Positions 9,801 through 16,413 of a DNA stretch of 31,866 nucleotides are shown piece after piece. The notes under the pieces are model-generated. The model was not told where the DNA came from. It did no database searches and saw only the letters and a list, made by a program, of their open reading frames with translations. This DNA comes from Thermoplasmata archaeon (GTDB lineage: Archaea; Thermoplasmatota; Thermoplasmata; Lutacidiplasmatales; UBA184), in contig JASHSA010000140.1 in assembly GCA_030037035.1 (NCBI GenBank), positions 1 through 31,866 on the forward strand, written 5' to 3'. Numbering within the stretch: position 1 is the first letter of the stretch; each line of letters opens with the position of its first letter. A program made the position numbers and the translations under genes.

Positions 9801-10089
9801 GCGGGCTTTCTTGGCGAAGGCTCGCGGGCAGCGGGCGCTCGAGCGTGGCGAGGCTCGCGAGGCGGCGAAGTTCCTCCGCGAAAGCGCTGACCTTTGGAGG
9901 GAGATCGACTGGGGGCGCGAGCTCGCCCAGACCTGCGTCCGGCTCGCTGCGGCCGAAGCCCGAGCCGGCCGTGCGGACCTCGCCACCGCGCCGCTGGACG
10001 AGGCGATCGCCCTCTTCCGGCTCATGGGCGCCAAGGTCGAGCTCGACCGGGCTCTGGCGTTGCGCAAGGACCTCGACTCGACCGGGTAA
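6811..10089 (+). CDS. Class III adenylate cyclase with AAA ATPase and TPR regions
   Basis: A 1092-residue three-part protein. Residues 1-175 are a class III nucleotidyl cyclase catalytic domain with both metal aspartates (Asp14 in FTDMVGFS, Asp57 in KTMGDGF), the adenine-selecting pair Lys53 and Asp113, and the transition-state residues Asn116 and Arg120 (GDAVNIASR). It should therefore make cAMP, provided it dimerises. Residues about 185-500 are an AAA/STAND-like ATPase with Walker A GEPGVGKT (212-219) and Walker B LLDDLQWAD (near 331). Residues about 560-1080 are helical TPR-like repeats. This order is common in actinobacterial and other bacterial signalling proteins. No membrane segment is present, so it is cytoplasmic. 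The GTG start follows the TATA-like box by 23 bases and begins directly at the cyclase domain. Confidence 0.88.
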   Translation: MDARRRLAAIMFTDMVGFSALAQRDETRAVHLVNAHRDILRPIFRAHEGREVKTMGDGFLVEFPSALHAVECAVATQQRLREHGGAAEAERIELRIGVHLGDVIDQGGDLLGDAVNIASRIEPLAESSGVCISGPVFDQVRNKISYGCTRLDHVFLKNIDSPISVYSVDLPWVGPSAARVTPWTDRESELHTLERIFEDVARGHGQIVGFSGEPGVGKTRLADEGSRRAEGRTFRTLRGRGHQDEQPVPYSVWVQVVRDFLRDAPPPLLYKVCAGCGAELIRLAPELGERLGLAPSLPSGDPATGQLRFFEGIAQFFLNLSRETPLAILLDDLQWADPGSLRLLDHLAEPIRAQRILLLLTYRDSVEDASPLLRTVLEDLGKVHALTEIPVRRMEGGPARQLVGAILGTKEPPSELVGLVGHKTGGNPLFVEELLRSMAEEHQLVRLGDLWRTAETATVGVPSTMRDLILKRAARAGAQSLRILSVGAVLGPEFDFDFLQEVSGVDAESLLAEVEALLRARLLKEREIAPGRSVYLFADDQTREVLYQELSLVRRQRYHLKAAQALEGRRAGNLEEIAGELALHFRRGSDLGKALKWTVVAARKSSMLYAREQAISYYRTALEILSAAPDARARAEVLEGMGDELEVLGQYEESARSRVEASHAYEQVGDLRRAGAALHRAATHARWTQLGEFVVDEGQLARARELLESAPPCVELGQFYLDDSEYFRAAGRFEESRPLVNRALELSQALGDPALEATARIYLAYYLPLGARAEVKQTLDRAIELGRAHDPSIAVLGYYRRAHFAATGYADFAETEAWIQKGAAYAHSVNALDMEAAFFGSLGAFVKVWSSDLEGHDRRAAEHQRYLREHGQKSVHNLYHIGLGPLIRGDFDEAERVMVRAKALLDTEQAWYMVAWYYLYRGMLESSRGNYAAAEECYVGALESDRARGRTEFDAFRPIWFLAGAIDAAVGQHALDRVDRYLDELQEAVSQVGERPARAFLAKARGQRALERGEAREAAKFLRESADLWREIDWGRELAQTCVRLAAAEARAGRADLATAPLDEAIALFRLMGAKVELDRALALRKDLDSTG

Positions 10090-10489
10090 CGTAACGAACG
10101 GCCGGCAGGCACGGGAGGCCCAGGGGCCCGGTCCGGCTCCGGGAGCTCGGGGAAGCGCTCGTGCCGTCGGTGCTTATGCCGGGGCCAGGCACGGAACGAT
10201 TCTTCCGAGCCCATACAGGGCCGCGCAAGACGACCGAGCGGGGAATGGGGATCCGGGAGGACAGCCTGTCGTCCGTCCTGCGATTCCCTCTCCGGGCACT
10301 GCGGAGGGAGGCGAAGCCCGGGAGTGAAGCACGCGAGCATTGGGGATGGAAGCAGCCCGACGCCTCGCAGAGCCGCAGCGGATCAGGAAAGAGCGTTCGA
10401 ACTCTCGACGCTCGCTCGCTCCCCTGCCGAAACAACTGCGAGCCGGATCAGGCCGCCACGCGCGCATCGGCTCCTCCCAACCTGCCCTT
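10090..10489. other. Intergenic stretch with a tRNA-end-like 14-mer, no recognisable gene
   Basis: About 400 bases between the 3' ends of the cyclase and vapC genes. Translations of its open frames are low-complexity and motif-free. The only structure I can point to is the 14-base sequence at 10176-10189 that repeats the 3' end of the tRNA-Leu(CAA) gene one kilobase away. Confidence 0.45.
10176..10189. repeat. Distal copy of a 14-bp direct repeat matching a tRNA 3' end (att-like)
   Basis: ATGCCGGGGCCAGG here is identical to 11223-11236, which is the 3' terminal acceptor and T-stem part of tRNA-Leu(CAA) plus one flanking base. The two copies are in the same orientation and enclose vapBC. Integrative elements that use tRNA genes leave this arrangement, but no integrase gene lies between the copies. 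Confidence 0.45.
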
Positions 10490-10861
10490 TCAGTGAAAGA
10501 CTACCCCGGGCTTTCCGCGAAGCTCGGGATCGCTGGTATGGAGCTCGGCTCCGTACCTTTGAGCCGTCGCATAGATGATCGCATCCGAGAAGTGCAGGCG
10601 CAAGGAAAGCGAGTAGTCCGCGGCCTCGAGGGCCAGTTGGTCGTCGAACGGGACCAGCGAGGTCGCGCGGAGGTGAACGATCGCCTCGAGTGCCGCCGAC
10701 TCGCCTTTCATCGGTCGGAGCTTCTTGTAGACCTCATACACCGTGATCACGGAGGTCACGATGTCGGCCGGGGGCACGCTCGAGAAGACGCGATTGTACG
10801 CGGCGGCCTTCGGACCTTCGAGCAGCCGCTCGATCCATCCATAGCTGTCGATACTGATCAT
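10490..10861 (-). CDS. vapC: VapC-type PIN-domain toxin
   Basis: A 123-residue PIN-domain protein, the usual length for a VapC endoribonuclease. The acidic residues expected at the Mg-dependent active site are present: Asp5 (ISIDSYGW), Glu43 in VYEVYKK, and the Asp of HFSDAIIYATA followed by the late HTSDPEL. VapC toxins cut tRNA or rRNA when the antitoxin is degraded. The start codon lies 16 bases after the stop of the AbrB-type antitoxin gene, so the two form an operon in antitoxin-first order and the toxin should be held inactive in a complex that also represses the promoter. Confidence 0.88.
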   Translation of the reverse strand: MISIDSYGWIERLLEGPKAAAYNRVFSSVPPADIVTSVITVYEVYKKLRPMKGESAALEAIVHLRATSLVPFDDQLALEAADYSLSLRLHFSDAIIYATAQRYGAELHTSDPELRGKPGVVFH

Positions 10862-10877
10862 GGCACGGGATGCCGGG

Positions 10878-11093
10878 TCAGAAGCGATCGGCTCGGTCTC
10901 GCAGGTCGCGGGTGTCGACCTCGAGTCCCTTGAACATGCCCTTGGACGCCTCGAACGGTCGAACTGGAACCAGATGCACTACCCCGTGCTTGACGATAAC
11001 CGCGAGCTTGTCCCCGGGGTGGATACCCTGGTGGCGGCGGACCTTCTCAGGGATGACCACCTGGTACTTCGAGGATACAGTGACCGTCTCCAT
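10878..11093 (-). CDS. vapB: AbrB-family VapB-like antitoxin
   Basis: A 71-residue protein that starts METVTVSSKYQVVIPEKVRRHQGIHPGDKLAVIV, a textbook AbrB/SpoVT swapped-hairpin DNA-binding domain. The C-terminal 25 residues (GMFKGLEVDTRDLRDRADRF) are the kind of tail that wraps the cognate PIN toxin. The ATG at 11093 is chosen over a longer open frame because the AbrB domain begins there and a TATA-like box lies 33-41 bases upstream. It should neutralise VapC and repress its own promoter. Confidence 0.88.
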   Translation of the reverse strand: METVTVSSKYQVVIPEKVRRHQGIHPGDKLAVIVKHGVVHLVPVRPFEASKGMFKGLEVDTRDLRDRADRF

Positions 11094-11125
11094 CGTAGCT
11101 CTGTGCACCAAACGAATGTGGTATC

Positions 11126-11134
11126 GATATATCA
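11126..11134 (-). promoter_or_regulatory. TATA-like promoter of vapBC
   Basis: Read on the minus strand, the sequence is TGATATATC within CTTGATATATCG, an AT-rich patch in GC-rich DNA, 33-41 bases before the vapB start. This leaves a leader of roughly 10 bases. The sequence is partly self-complementary and could also hold the AbrB binding site. Confidence 0.55.
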
Positions 11135-11222
11135 AGCTTAGGCTGGACCTTCGATCGATAGGAGTCCTCGCCGATGAGTCGGGATGAAGCTCGGGTGTTC
11201 GGCCACCTGAGTTGAGGTTCTG

Positions 11223-11236
11223 ATGCCGGGGCCAGG
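11223..11236. repeat. Proximal copy of the 14-bp direct repeat (tRNA-Leu 3' end)
   Basis: This copy overlaps the 3' acceptor and T-stem strand of tRNA-Leu(CAA). Its partner is at 10176-10189. If this was an attachment site, the inserted segment would be the 1.03 kb that carries vapBC. Confidence 0.45.
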
Positions 11237-11306
11237 ATTTGAACCTGGGAACTCCTTCGAGAGCAGATCTTGAGTCTGCCGCCTTTGGCCACTCGGCCAC
11301 CCCGGC
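11224..11306 (-). tRNA. tRNA-Leu(CAA)
   Basis: An 83-base type II tRNA. The acceptor stem GCCGGGG pairs with CCCCGGC, and the anticodon stem GCAGA/TCTGC holds loop CTCAAGA with anticodon CAA at 11270-11272. The variable arm is long and the T arm CCAGG-TTCAAAT-CCTGG is intact and intronless. The discriminator is A, as required for Leu, and CCA is not encoded. A TATA-like GAGATAACC (11331-11339, minus strand) is 25-33 bases upstream, inside the 3' end of the rnp4 gene. Confidence 0.95.
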
Positions 11307-11335
11307 TCGACGTCCCCACGAGCGGTCGGGTTATC

Positions 11336-11788
11336 TCATTGTGGCTGCCGCTCGGGTCCCGCCTCTCCGGGCGAAACCTCCGTCAGCGGCGCGGTCGAAA
11401 GGCCGACCTCGGGGACCGTAAGGCCCCGTCGCGTCGTGGGCGGGCGAATCCCCGGAGAGCTGCGCCGACGACGGTACGGAACACGTCGTTCACGACCGCA
11501 GCCGAGGCACGTGCGGACCCTCCGACCGTCCCGGAGCCGGGTCCGCACCGTCCGCCCCTCGACCCAGAATCGCGAACAGCCCCGGCAGAACACCTCCGCG
11601 TATTCCGGAAGGAAGCGCACGTTGTAGCGCATGCCGATCCGTCGGGCAAGCCGAACGTAGCGGTCCGCGAGAGGAGGGTCTCCCTCGAACGCCTCCCGCT
11701 CGGCCAGGACCAGGAGGGCCGAGATCCGTTCGGTGGCGATCCGCACCATCGCGGCGGTCCGTCGCCCCCGGCGACCTCCGCCCCTCAC
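11336..11788 (-). CDS. rnp4: RNase P protein component 4 (Rpr2/Rpp21 family)
   Basis: This protein subunit of archaeal RNase P helps the RNA subunit remove 5' leaders from tRNA precursors. The core motif ADRYVRLARRIGMRYNVRFLPEY is diagnostic, and the zinc ribbon is formed by FCRGCSRFW and RTCLGCGRERRVPY. The length is 150 residues from the chosen GTG at 11788, including an unconserved tail of about 40 residues after the ribbon. That GTG overlaps the stop codon of the upstream zinc-ribbon gene in a GTGA arrangement, so translational coupling is likely. An internal ATG at 11749 would give a 137-residue protein that still contains the full domain. The gene lies directly upstream of tRNA-Leu(CAA) on the same strand. 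Confidence 0.88.
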   Translation of the reverse strand: MRGGGRRGRRTAAMVRIATERISALLVLAEREAFEGDPPLADRYVRLARRIGMRYNVRFLPEYAEVFCRGCSRFWVEGRTVRTRLRDGRRVRTCLGCGRERRVPYRRRRSSPGIRPPTTRRGLTVPEVGLSTAPLTEVSPGEAGPERQPQ

Positions 11789-12129
11789 GGCTGCGGCTGC
11801 TGGCATACCGGGCAGTAGACCGCGGCCTGCGCGATCAGGCTCGCGCATCGGACGCAGTATTTTGCGTTGGGCGGCGCGGCGCGGGGAGGGACCGCATCGG
11901 CCGGAGCCGTGGTCGCGTACGGCCCCCGGGGTACGTACGCTGCCGCCGGGGGCGGAACGGGGGCGGCGGCCGGGGGGCGCGCGTACGTCGGGGGAAGCGG
12001 AGGTGCGCCTGCCGGCCGGAGCGCGGCCGGGGTCGCCGCACCCCCCGGCTGAGGCAGGGTGAAGCCGCACTTCCCGCAGAACAGCGCCCCGTCCGGGTTG
12101 ATCTCTCCGCAGTGCAGGCAGACCGGCAC
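11785..12129 (-). CDS. Double zinc-ribbon protein with Pro/Ala-rich linker
   Basis: A 114-residue protein with a zinc ribbon at each end. The N-terminal one is CLHCGEINPDGALFCGKCG and the C-terminal one is YCVRCASLIAQAAVYCPVC. They are joined by about 55 residues rich in Pro, Ala and Gly that are probably disordered. Small proteins of this type are frequent in archaea and their partners are mostly unknown; binding of nucleic acid or protein is possible. The GTG at 12129 is chosen because it places the first Cys at residue 4 and lies just after an AT-richer patch. The gene is co-transcribed with rnp4, with a 4-base overlap. Whether it acts with RNase P is only suggested by that linkage. Confidence 0.7.
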   Translation of the reverse strand: MPVCLHCGEINPDGALFCGKCGFTLPQPGGAATPAALRPAGAPPLPPTYARPPAAAPVPPPAAAYVPRGPYATTAPADAVPPRAAPPNAKYCVRCASLIAQAAVYCPVCQQPQP

Positions 12130-12171
12130 GCTGCGGCGCAAGGTTAATTCGCTAAAGCGCCGTCGGGTCCC
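12130..12171. promoter_or_regulatory. Compact divergent promoter region
   Basis: Forty-two bases separate the zinc-ribbon gene (minus strand) from the RNase H-fold gene (plus strand). The AT-richer GGTTAATTCGCTAAAGC near 12141-12157 is the only TATA-like material and could serve both directions, giving very short leaders on both sides. Confidence 0.45.
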
Positions 12172-12984
12172 ATGGTGAGATACCGGTCGGTCGCGCTCGT
12201 CACCCGGGACCCCGGGCTCTACCATGAGCTCGCGGGGTTCCTCCGGGAGCGGCGCCTGCCGTCCGTGAGCCTTCTTCCCGGCGACCGGCTCCCCGAGACC
12301 GTCGCCGTCGTGCTCACCTCCGCCGAGGAGTCCTCGTCGATCGCGCATCCGAACGTCCTCGTCGTCTCCGAAGGTGGCGAGCGACGGGCGCTCGCCGCGG
12401 CGATCGCCCACGCCCTCTCGCCGGGGAACCCGGCCGACGAGCTCGTCGTCGGCATCGACCCGGGTCCCCGGCCTGGCTACGCGATCCTCTCCGGCGGGGT
12501 CTCCCTCGGGGAGGGCTCCCTCGACTCGCCGGAGGCGACCGAGCTCCTCGCCGTGCACCTTCGCCACCGCTTCCCGTCCCGGCGGCTCGTCTATCGCGTG
12601 GGAAGCGGGGATCCCCCCGCCCGGAACCGCATCGTCAACGCTTTGCTCGAGCGCAGGCGAACGGTCGAGCTGGTCGACGAGAACGGCACGACCCCCCGGG
12701 GTAAGCGCCGTCCACGCGACGCGCTCGCGGCCCGACGCATCGCCGGCTCGCCGGGGATCCCGGTCTCCGAGCCGCTCGTCGCGGCGATCACCCGGGGCGA
12801 GATCGCGAACGTCCAGCGCCTCAGCCGGGAGGGGAGCGGAGGTCGGGTCACGATCTCTCGCACGTGGGCGCACCGCGTCCTTCGCGGGGAGGTCAGCCTC
12901 GCCGAGGCGGTCGACCAGGCGATCGGTCCCCGCGGAGCCCCCGTCGAGCGTCGCGAAGCCCGCGGTCCCCGCCAACGGCTTTAA
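12172..12984 (+). CDS. Predicted RNase H/RuvC-fold protein of unknown function
   Basis: A 270-residue protein. Residues about 94-215 look like a RuvC-type RNase H fold: VVGIDPGPRPGYAIL matches the first strand with its catalytic Asp, and RDALAARRIAGSPG matches the last helix with a late acidic pair. Between them comes a Gly/Asp/Pro-rich turn (RVGSGDPPARNRIVNALL) as in Holliday-junction-resolvase-like proteins. The first 90 residues form a separate small alpha/beta domain. It is not a standard RuvC and I cannot name a family with certainty; it may be a nuclease or a nucleic-acid-binding relative. It lies divergent to rnp4 and 22 bases before the glutamyl-tRNA synthetase gene, so a role in RNA or DNA processing is a guess from context. 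Confidence 0.6.
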   Translation: MVRYRSVALVTRDPGLYHELAGFLRERRLPSVSLLPGDRLPETVAVVLTSAEESSSIAHPNVLVVSEGGERRALAAAIAHALSPGNPADELVVGIDPGPRPGYAILSGGVSLGEGSLDSPEATELLAVHLRHRFPSRRLVYRVGSGDPPARNRIVNALLERRRTVELVDENGTTPRGKRRPRDALAARRIAGSPGIPVSEPLVAAITRGEIANVQRLSREGSGGRVTISRTWAHRVLRGEVSLAEAVDQAIGPRGAPVERREARGPRQRL

Positions 12985-13006
12985 CCCGAGCTAACGTCGG
13001 CGGCGC

Positions 13007-14737
13007 GTGCCGGTCTCCCCGGAGATCGAGCGGCGGGCGCGCCGCGCGGTCCTCGAGAACGCGCTCGAGCACGACGGCGAGGCGCGGACGGGCCCGGTGC
13101 TGGCGCGACTGCTGGCCGGCGACGCCGGCCTGCGGGCCCACGCCGAGGAACTGAGGACGGCCGTCGCCGCGATGGTCGCCGAGCTCGAGGGGCTACCCGT
13201 CGGGGAGCTCGCCGACCGGCTCGACCGGCTCGGCGGGCCGGAGGCGCGGGCGCCCCGCCCCAAGCGGGCGGAGGGGCCGGAGCTGCCGGAGCTCCCCGGC
13301 GCCGAGCCCGGAAAGGTCGTTCTCCGGCTCGCTCCGTTCCCCAGCGGCGGGCTGCACATCGGGAACGGCCGGATGCTGTTCGTCAACCAGCAGTACCGCG
13401 AGCGCTACCGGGGACGGCTCCTGTTGGTCTTCGACGACACCGTCGGCTCCGAGGAGAAGCGCGTCGAGACGGAGTTCTTCGAGATGATCCTCGGCGACCT
13501 CGACCTTGCGGGGGTCCGGCCGGACGCGGTGCTCTACAAGTCCGACCGGATCTCGAGCCACTATCCCTGGGCTCGTCGCGTCATCGAGAAGGGGGGAGCG
13601 TACGTCTGTCGCTGCCCGGCCGAACTGCTCCGGGAGAATCGCCTCCACGGGCTCGCCTGCCCCGAGCGCGCCCAGGTGCCGGGCGAGACGCTCGTCGAGT
13701 GGGAGAAGATGCTCGACGGATCGTACGCGCCCGGGGCGGCGGTACTGCGGCTACGGACCGACCTCGCCGACCCGGACCCGGCGTTCCGGGACCGGGTCCT
13801 GTTCCGCATCAGCGACCTCGACCACCCGCGCGTCGGGCATCGTTACCGCGTCTGGCCGCTCCTCGAGTTCTCGTGGGCGGTCGACGACGTCGAGCTGGGC
13901 GTGACGCACGTGCTGCGGGGCAAGGACCTCGTCATGGAGGATCGGATGGAGCGGTACCTCTGGGACCTGCTGGGCGTCCAGGGCCCGCCGTTCCTGCACT
14001 GGGGGATCCTGCGGATCCGGGAGGCGAAGGTCTCGAAGAGCAAGTCCTACGCCGAGGTGAAGAGCGGCCTCTACGACGGCTGGGCCGACCCGAGGACCTG
14101 GTCGCTGCGCTCGCTCGACCGACGGGGGATCGCGATGGAGGCGCTGCGGGAGTTCACGCTGTCGTTCGGCCTCTCGCTCGCCGACATCGAGGTCCCGGCG
14201 GAGACGCTCTACGCGGAGAACCGCAAGCGCCTGGACGCGAGCACGGTCCGCCGATCGTTCGTCGCCGAACCGGTGCGGGTCGAGGTCGACGGCTACCCGT
14301 TCGACCTCGCGGAGACGACGCTCGCGAACCATCCGGACCGACCGGAGCTCGGACGACGGGCCGTGACGGCCGGTCCGGAGTTCCTCCTCGCCCGGACCGA
14401 TCTGGTCGTGCACGCGGGGCACGAGGTGCGCCTCAAGGACCTCGTCAACGTCCGTCTCCCGGCCGACATCCCCGCGAGCGGCGGGTCGATGCGCGCGACG
14501 TTCACGAGCCGCCCGAACCAGCGGCTCCCGCGGCTCCAGTGGGTCGGCGCGAGGGACGCCGTGCCCGTCGACGTCCTCGAGATCGACGGCTCCCACCGTC
14601 GGGGGGTCGGGGAGGGTGCGCTCCGCGCGGCCCGGCCGAGGGAGATCTTCCAGTTCGAGCGCTACGGCTTCGTCCGCGTCGACGCCGACGTGAGCCCCGG
14701 CGACGAACCCGTGCGCGTCGTCTTCGGTCACGCGTAG
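13007..14737 (+). CDS. gltX: Glutamyl-tRNA synthetase, archaeal type
   Basis: A 576-residue class I synthetase that charges tRNA-Glu and, in most archaea, also mischarges tRNA-Gln for later transamidation. The N-terminal 95 residues are the archaeal-specific appended domain. The catalytic core carries PSGGLHIGNGRM (HIGN at 117-120, equivalent to HIGH) and the KMSKS loop as KVSKSKS (341-347). A C-terminal beta-barrel domain of the GlnRS-like kind (about 400-576) reads the anticodon, which marks the archaeal rather than bacterial class. GTG at 13007 is supported by a TATA-like CTTTAACC at 12979-12986, which predicts a nearly leaderless mRNA. The gene may also be reached by read-through from the RNase H-fold gene. 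Confidence 0.93.
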   Translation: MPVSPEIERRARRAVLENALEHDGEARTGPVLARLLAGDAGLRAHAEELRTAVAAMVAELEGLPVGELADRLDRLGGPEARAPRPKRAEGPELPELPGAEPGKVVLRLAPFPSGGLHIGNGRMLFVNQQYRERYRGRLLLVFDDTVGSEEKRVETEFFEMILGDLDLAGVRPDAVLYKSDRISSHYPWARRVIEKGGAYVCRCPAELLRENRLHGLACPERAQVPGETLVEWEKMLDGSYAPGAAVLRLRTDLADPDPAFRDRVLFRISDLDHPRVGHRYRVWPLLEFSWAVDDVELGVTHVLRGKDLVMEDRMERYLWDLLGVQGPPFLHWGILRIREAKVSKSKSYAEVKSGLYDGWADPRTWSLRSLDRRGIAMEALREFTLSFGLSLADIEVPAETLYAENRKRLDASTVRRSFVAEPVRVEVDGYPFDLAETTLANHPDRPELGRRAVTAGPEFLLARTDLVVHAGHEVRLKDLVNVRLPADIPASGGSMRATFTSRPNQRLPRLQWVGARDAVPVDVLEIDGSHRRGVGEGALRAARPREIFQFERYGFVRVDADVSPGDEPVRVVFGHA

Positions 14738-14780
14738 TCCGCCCGACGCGTTTTTCTGGGCGGCCGACGTGGTCCGGAGG

Positions 14781-15170
14781 ATGCGCTTCCTGCACACGTC
14801 GATCACGGTGCGCCAGATGGAGGAGAGCCTGCGGTTCTACACCGAGATCCTCGGCCTCGTGCCGGACGGCCGCCGGGCGATCCCCGAGAACCACGCCGAG
14901 ATCGCCTTTGTCCGCGACCCGACGAGCGGCGCTCGCGTCGAGCTCACGCACTGGGAAGGCAAGGAGACGTTCGACCCCGGCGAGCAGCTCGACCACCTCG
15001 CCTTCGAGGCCGCCGACCTCGACGCGACGCTCGCACGGATGAGGTCGGCCGGCGTGCGGGTCGCGAAGGAGCCGTACCGGCTGACGGGAGGATCGGGTCG
15101 CATCGCGTTCGTCCTCGACCCGAACGACGTCTGGATCGAGCTGATCGAGCACCCTTCGGGCTCGCGGTAG
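14781..15170 (+). CDS. Glyoxalase/VOC-superfamily protein (lactoylglutathione lyase-like)
   Basis: A 129-residue vicinal-oxygen-chelate protein. It has all four metal ligands of glyoxalase I: His in RFLHTSITV, Glu in ARVELTHW, His in LDHLAFEA and Glu in VWIELIEH. The LRFYTEILGL helix is typical of GloA-like proteins. Glyoxalase I converts hemithioacetals of methylglyoxal; archaea usually lack glutathione, so the natural thiol or substrate is open. ATG at 14781 is preferred to GTG at 14769 because family members start MRFLHT and because a TATA-like GTTTTTC at 14750-14756 is 25-31 bases away. The MFS gene follows 10 bases downstream and may be co-transcribed. Confidence 0.85.
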   Translation: MRFLHTSITVRQMEESLRFYTEILGLVPDGRRAIPENHAEIAFVRDPTSGARVELTHWEGKETFDPGEQLDHLAFEAADLDATLARMRSAGVRVAKEPYRLTGGSGRIAFVLDPNDVWIELIEHPSGSR

Positions 15171-15180
15171 GCGCCCGGGA

Positions 15181-16413
15181 GTGGAGCGCACGGAGGCCTC
15201 CCCGGCGCCGGGACGGCGTTCCGAGCTCCCGGCGGTCTTCACGGCGACGTTCTTCGTCCGGTTCGCCTTCGGGATCACGGTCGCCGTTTTCGCCGCCTAC
15301 CTGACCCATCGCTCGACCGGTCTCACCGGCGGCGACCTCGGGACCGCCGGCCTGGTGAGCGCCCTCGCGCCGGTCGGGGAGTTCTCCACGGTCCTCCTCT
15401 CCGGCGTCGCGGCCGACCGCTGGGGGAGATTCGTCGTCCTCTTCGCCGGCATGGGTGGGGCGACCCTCCTGTTCCTGGCGATCGCCACGACCCGGTCGGT
15501 CGTCGCGCTCGGCACGGCGAACCTGCTCTTCGGGGTCGCGAGCGGCGCGATCCTGGCGGCGAGCCTCGCGGTCGTCGCCGACCGATCCCGCGACGACGAA
15601 CGCGGCCACGAGATGGGGCGCTTTGACGCCGTCAACCTCTTCGGCTGGGTCGCCGGATTTGCCTTCGGCCTCGGCCTCGAGGGCCTCCTGCCGAACGCCG
15701 AGCTCGGGGGAGTCTTCCTGCTCGGCGCGGCGGCGATCGCCGTCGGGCTGCTCACGGCCGGCTCGCTCGTCGGGCATCGGGCGCTCGAGCGGGGGCTAGC
15801 GTCGTTCGACGTCCGACGGGTCCTCCGAGCGGCGTTCCGGCGCCCGGTCCTCGTCGTCACGCTCCCGTGGCTGGCGATCTACAGCCTCCTCGGCACGGCG
15901 CTCGCCTTCCTGGGGACCTCCGCGGCCGGCGTCGGGATCCGGCCCGGCTACGTCGCCCTCGCGATCGCCGGCGGCGGTTCGCTCCTGGTCGTGAGCCAGC
16001 CGTACTTCGGGCGCCTCGCCGACCGGGCCGGGAGGACCACGATGATGAGCATCGGCACCGCCGGGTTCGTGGTCGTGCTGGTCTCCGCGAGCCTGCTCGT
16101 CCGCTTCGGCGTGAGCGTCCCGGTGCTCGTCGGCATCGGCGTCGGGGTCGCGCTCGCGCTCGCCTACGGCCCCGCGGCGCTCGCCGCCCTCGCGGACCTC
16201 GCGCTCGCGCAGGGGCGTGCGACGACGATGGCGATCTACTCGCTCACGATCTCGCTCGGCATGGTCGTCGGACTGGTCGCCTCGACCGGGCTCTACAGCC
16301 GCTACGGCGACGACGGACTGTACCCGTACTTCGGCGCGATCGCGGTCGCGCTCGTCGGGCTGACGCTCGTCCGCTGGGCAGAGGTCCGACGCGCTACGAT
16401 TCCGGTTCGATGA
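15181..16413 (+). CDS. Major facilitator superfamily transporter
   Basis: A 410-residue integral membrane protein with about 12 hydrophobic segments in two six-helix halves. The loop between helices 2 and 3 carries GVAADRWGRFVVL, the MFS motif A, and a degenerate copy GRLADRAGRTTMM follows helix 8 in the second half. The substrate is not evident; the general look is of a drug/metabolite or sugar-type exporter. GTG at 15181 is used, 10 bases after the glyoxalase gene. Its 3' end overlaps the convergent cation-efflux gene by 20 bases. Confidence 0.87.
   Translation: MERTEASPAPGRRSELPAVFTATFFVRFAFGITVAVFAAYLTHRSTGLTGGDLGTAGLVSALAPVGEFSTVLLSGVAADRWGRFVVLFAGMGGATLLFLAIATTRSVVALGTANLLFGVASGAILAASLAVVADRSRDDERGHEMGRFDAVNLFGWVAGFAFGLGLEGLLPNAELGGVFLLGAAAIAVGLLTAGSLVGHRALERGLASFDVRRVLRAAFRRPVLVVTLPWLAIYSLLGTALAFLGTSAAGVGIRPGYVALAIAGGGSLLVVSQPYFGRLADRAGRTTMMSIGTAGFVVVLVSASLLVRFGVSVPVLVGIGVGVALALAYGPAALAALADLALAQGRATTMAIYSLTISLGMVVGLVASTGLYSRYGDDGLYPYFGAIAVALVGLTLVRWAEVRRATIPVR

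Noticed and set aside
10380..10440. A TTCGAAC sequence resembling a tRNA T-loop on the minus strand
   Set aside because: The flanking arms do not form a five-pair T-stem and no acceptor or anticodon stem can be built around it.
13355..13366. HIGN instead of HIGH in glutamyl-tRNA synthetase
   Set aside because: Variation at the last position of this motif occurs in archaeal glutamyl-tRNA synthetases and the KMSKS-type loop is intact, so I do not regard it as a defect.
16394..16413. Twenty-base overlap of the convergent MFS and cation-efflux genes
   Set aside because: Short convergent 3' overlaps are common in compact genomes and both C-termini look normal.
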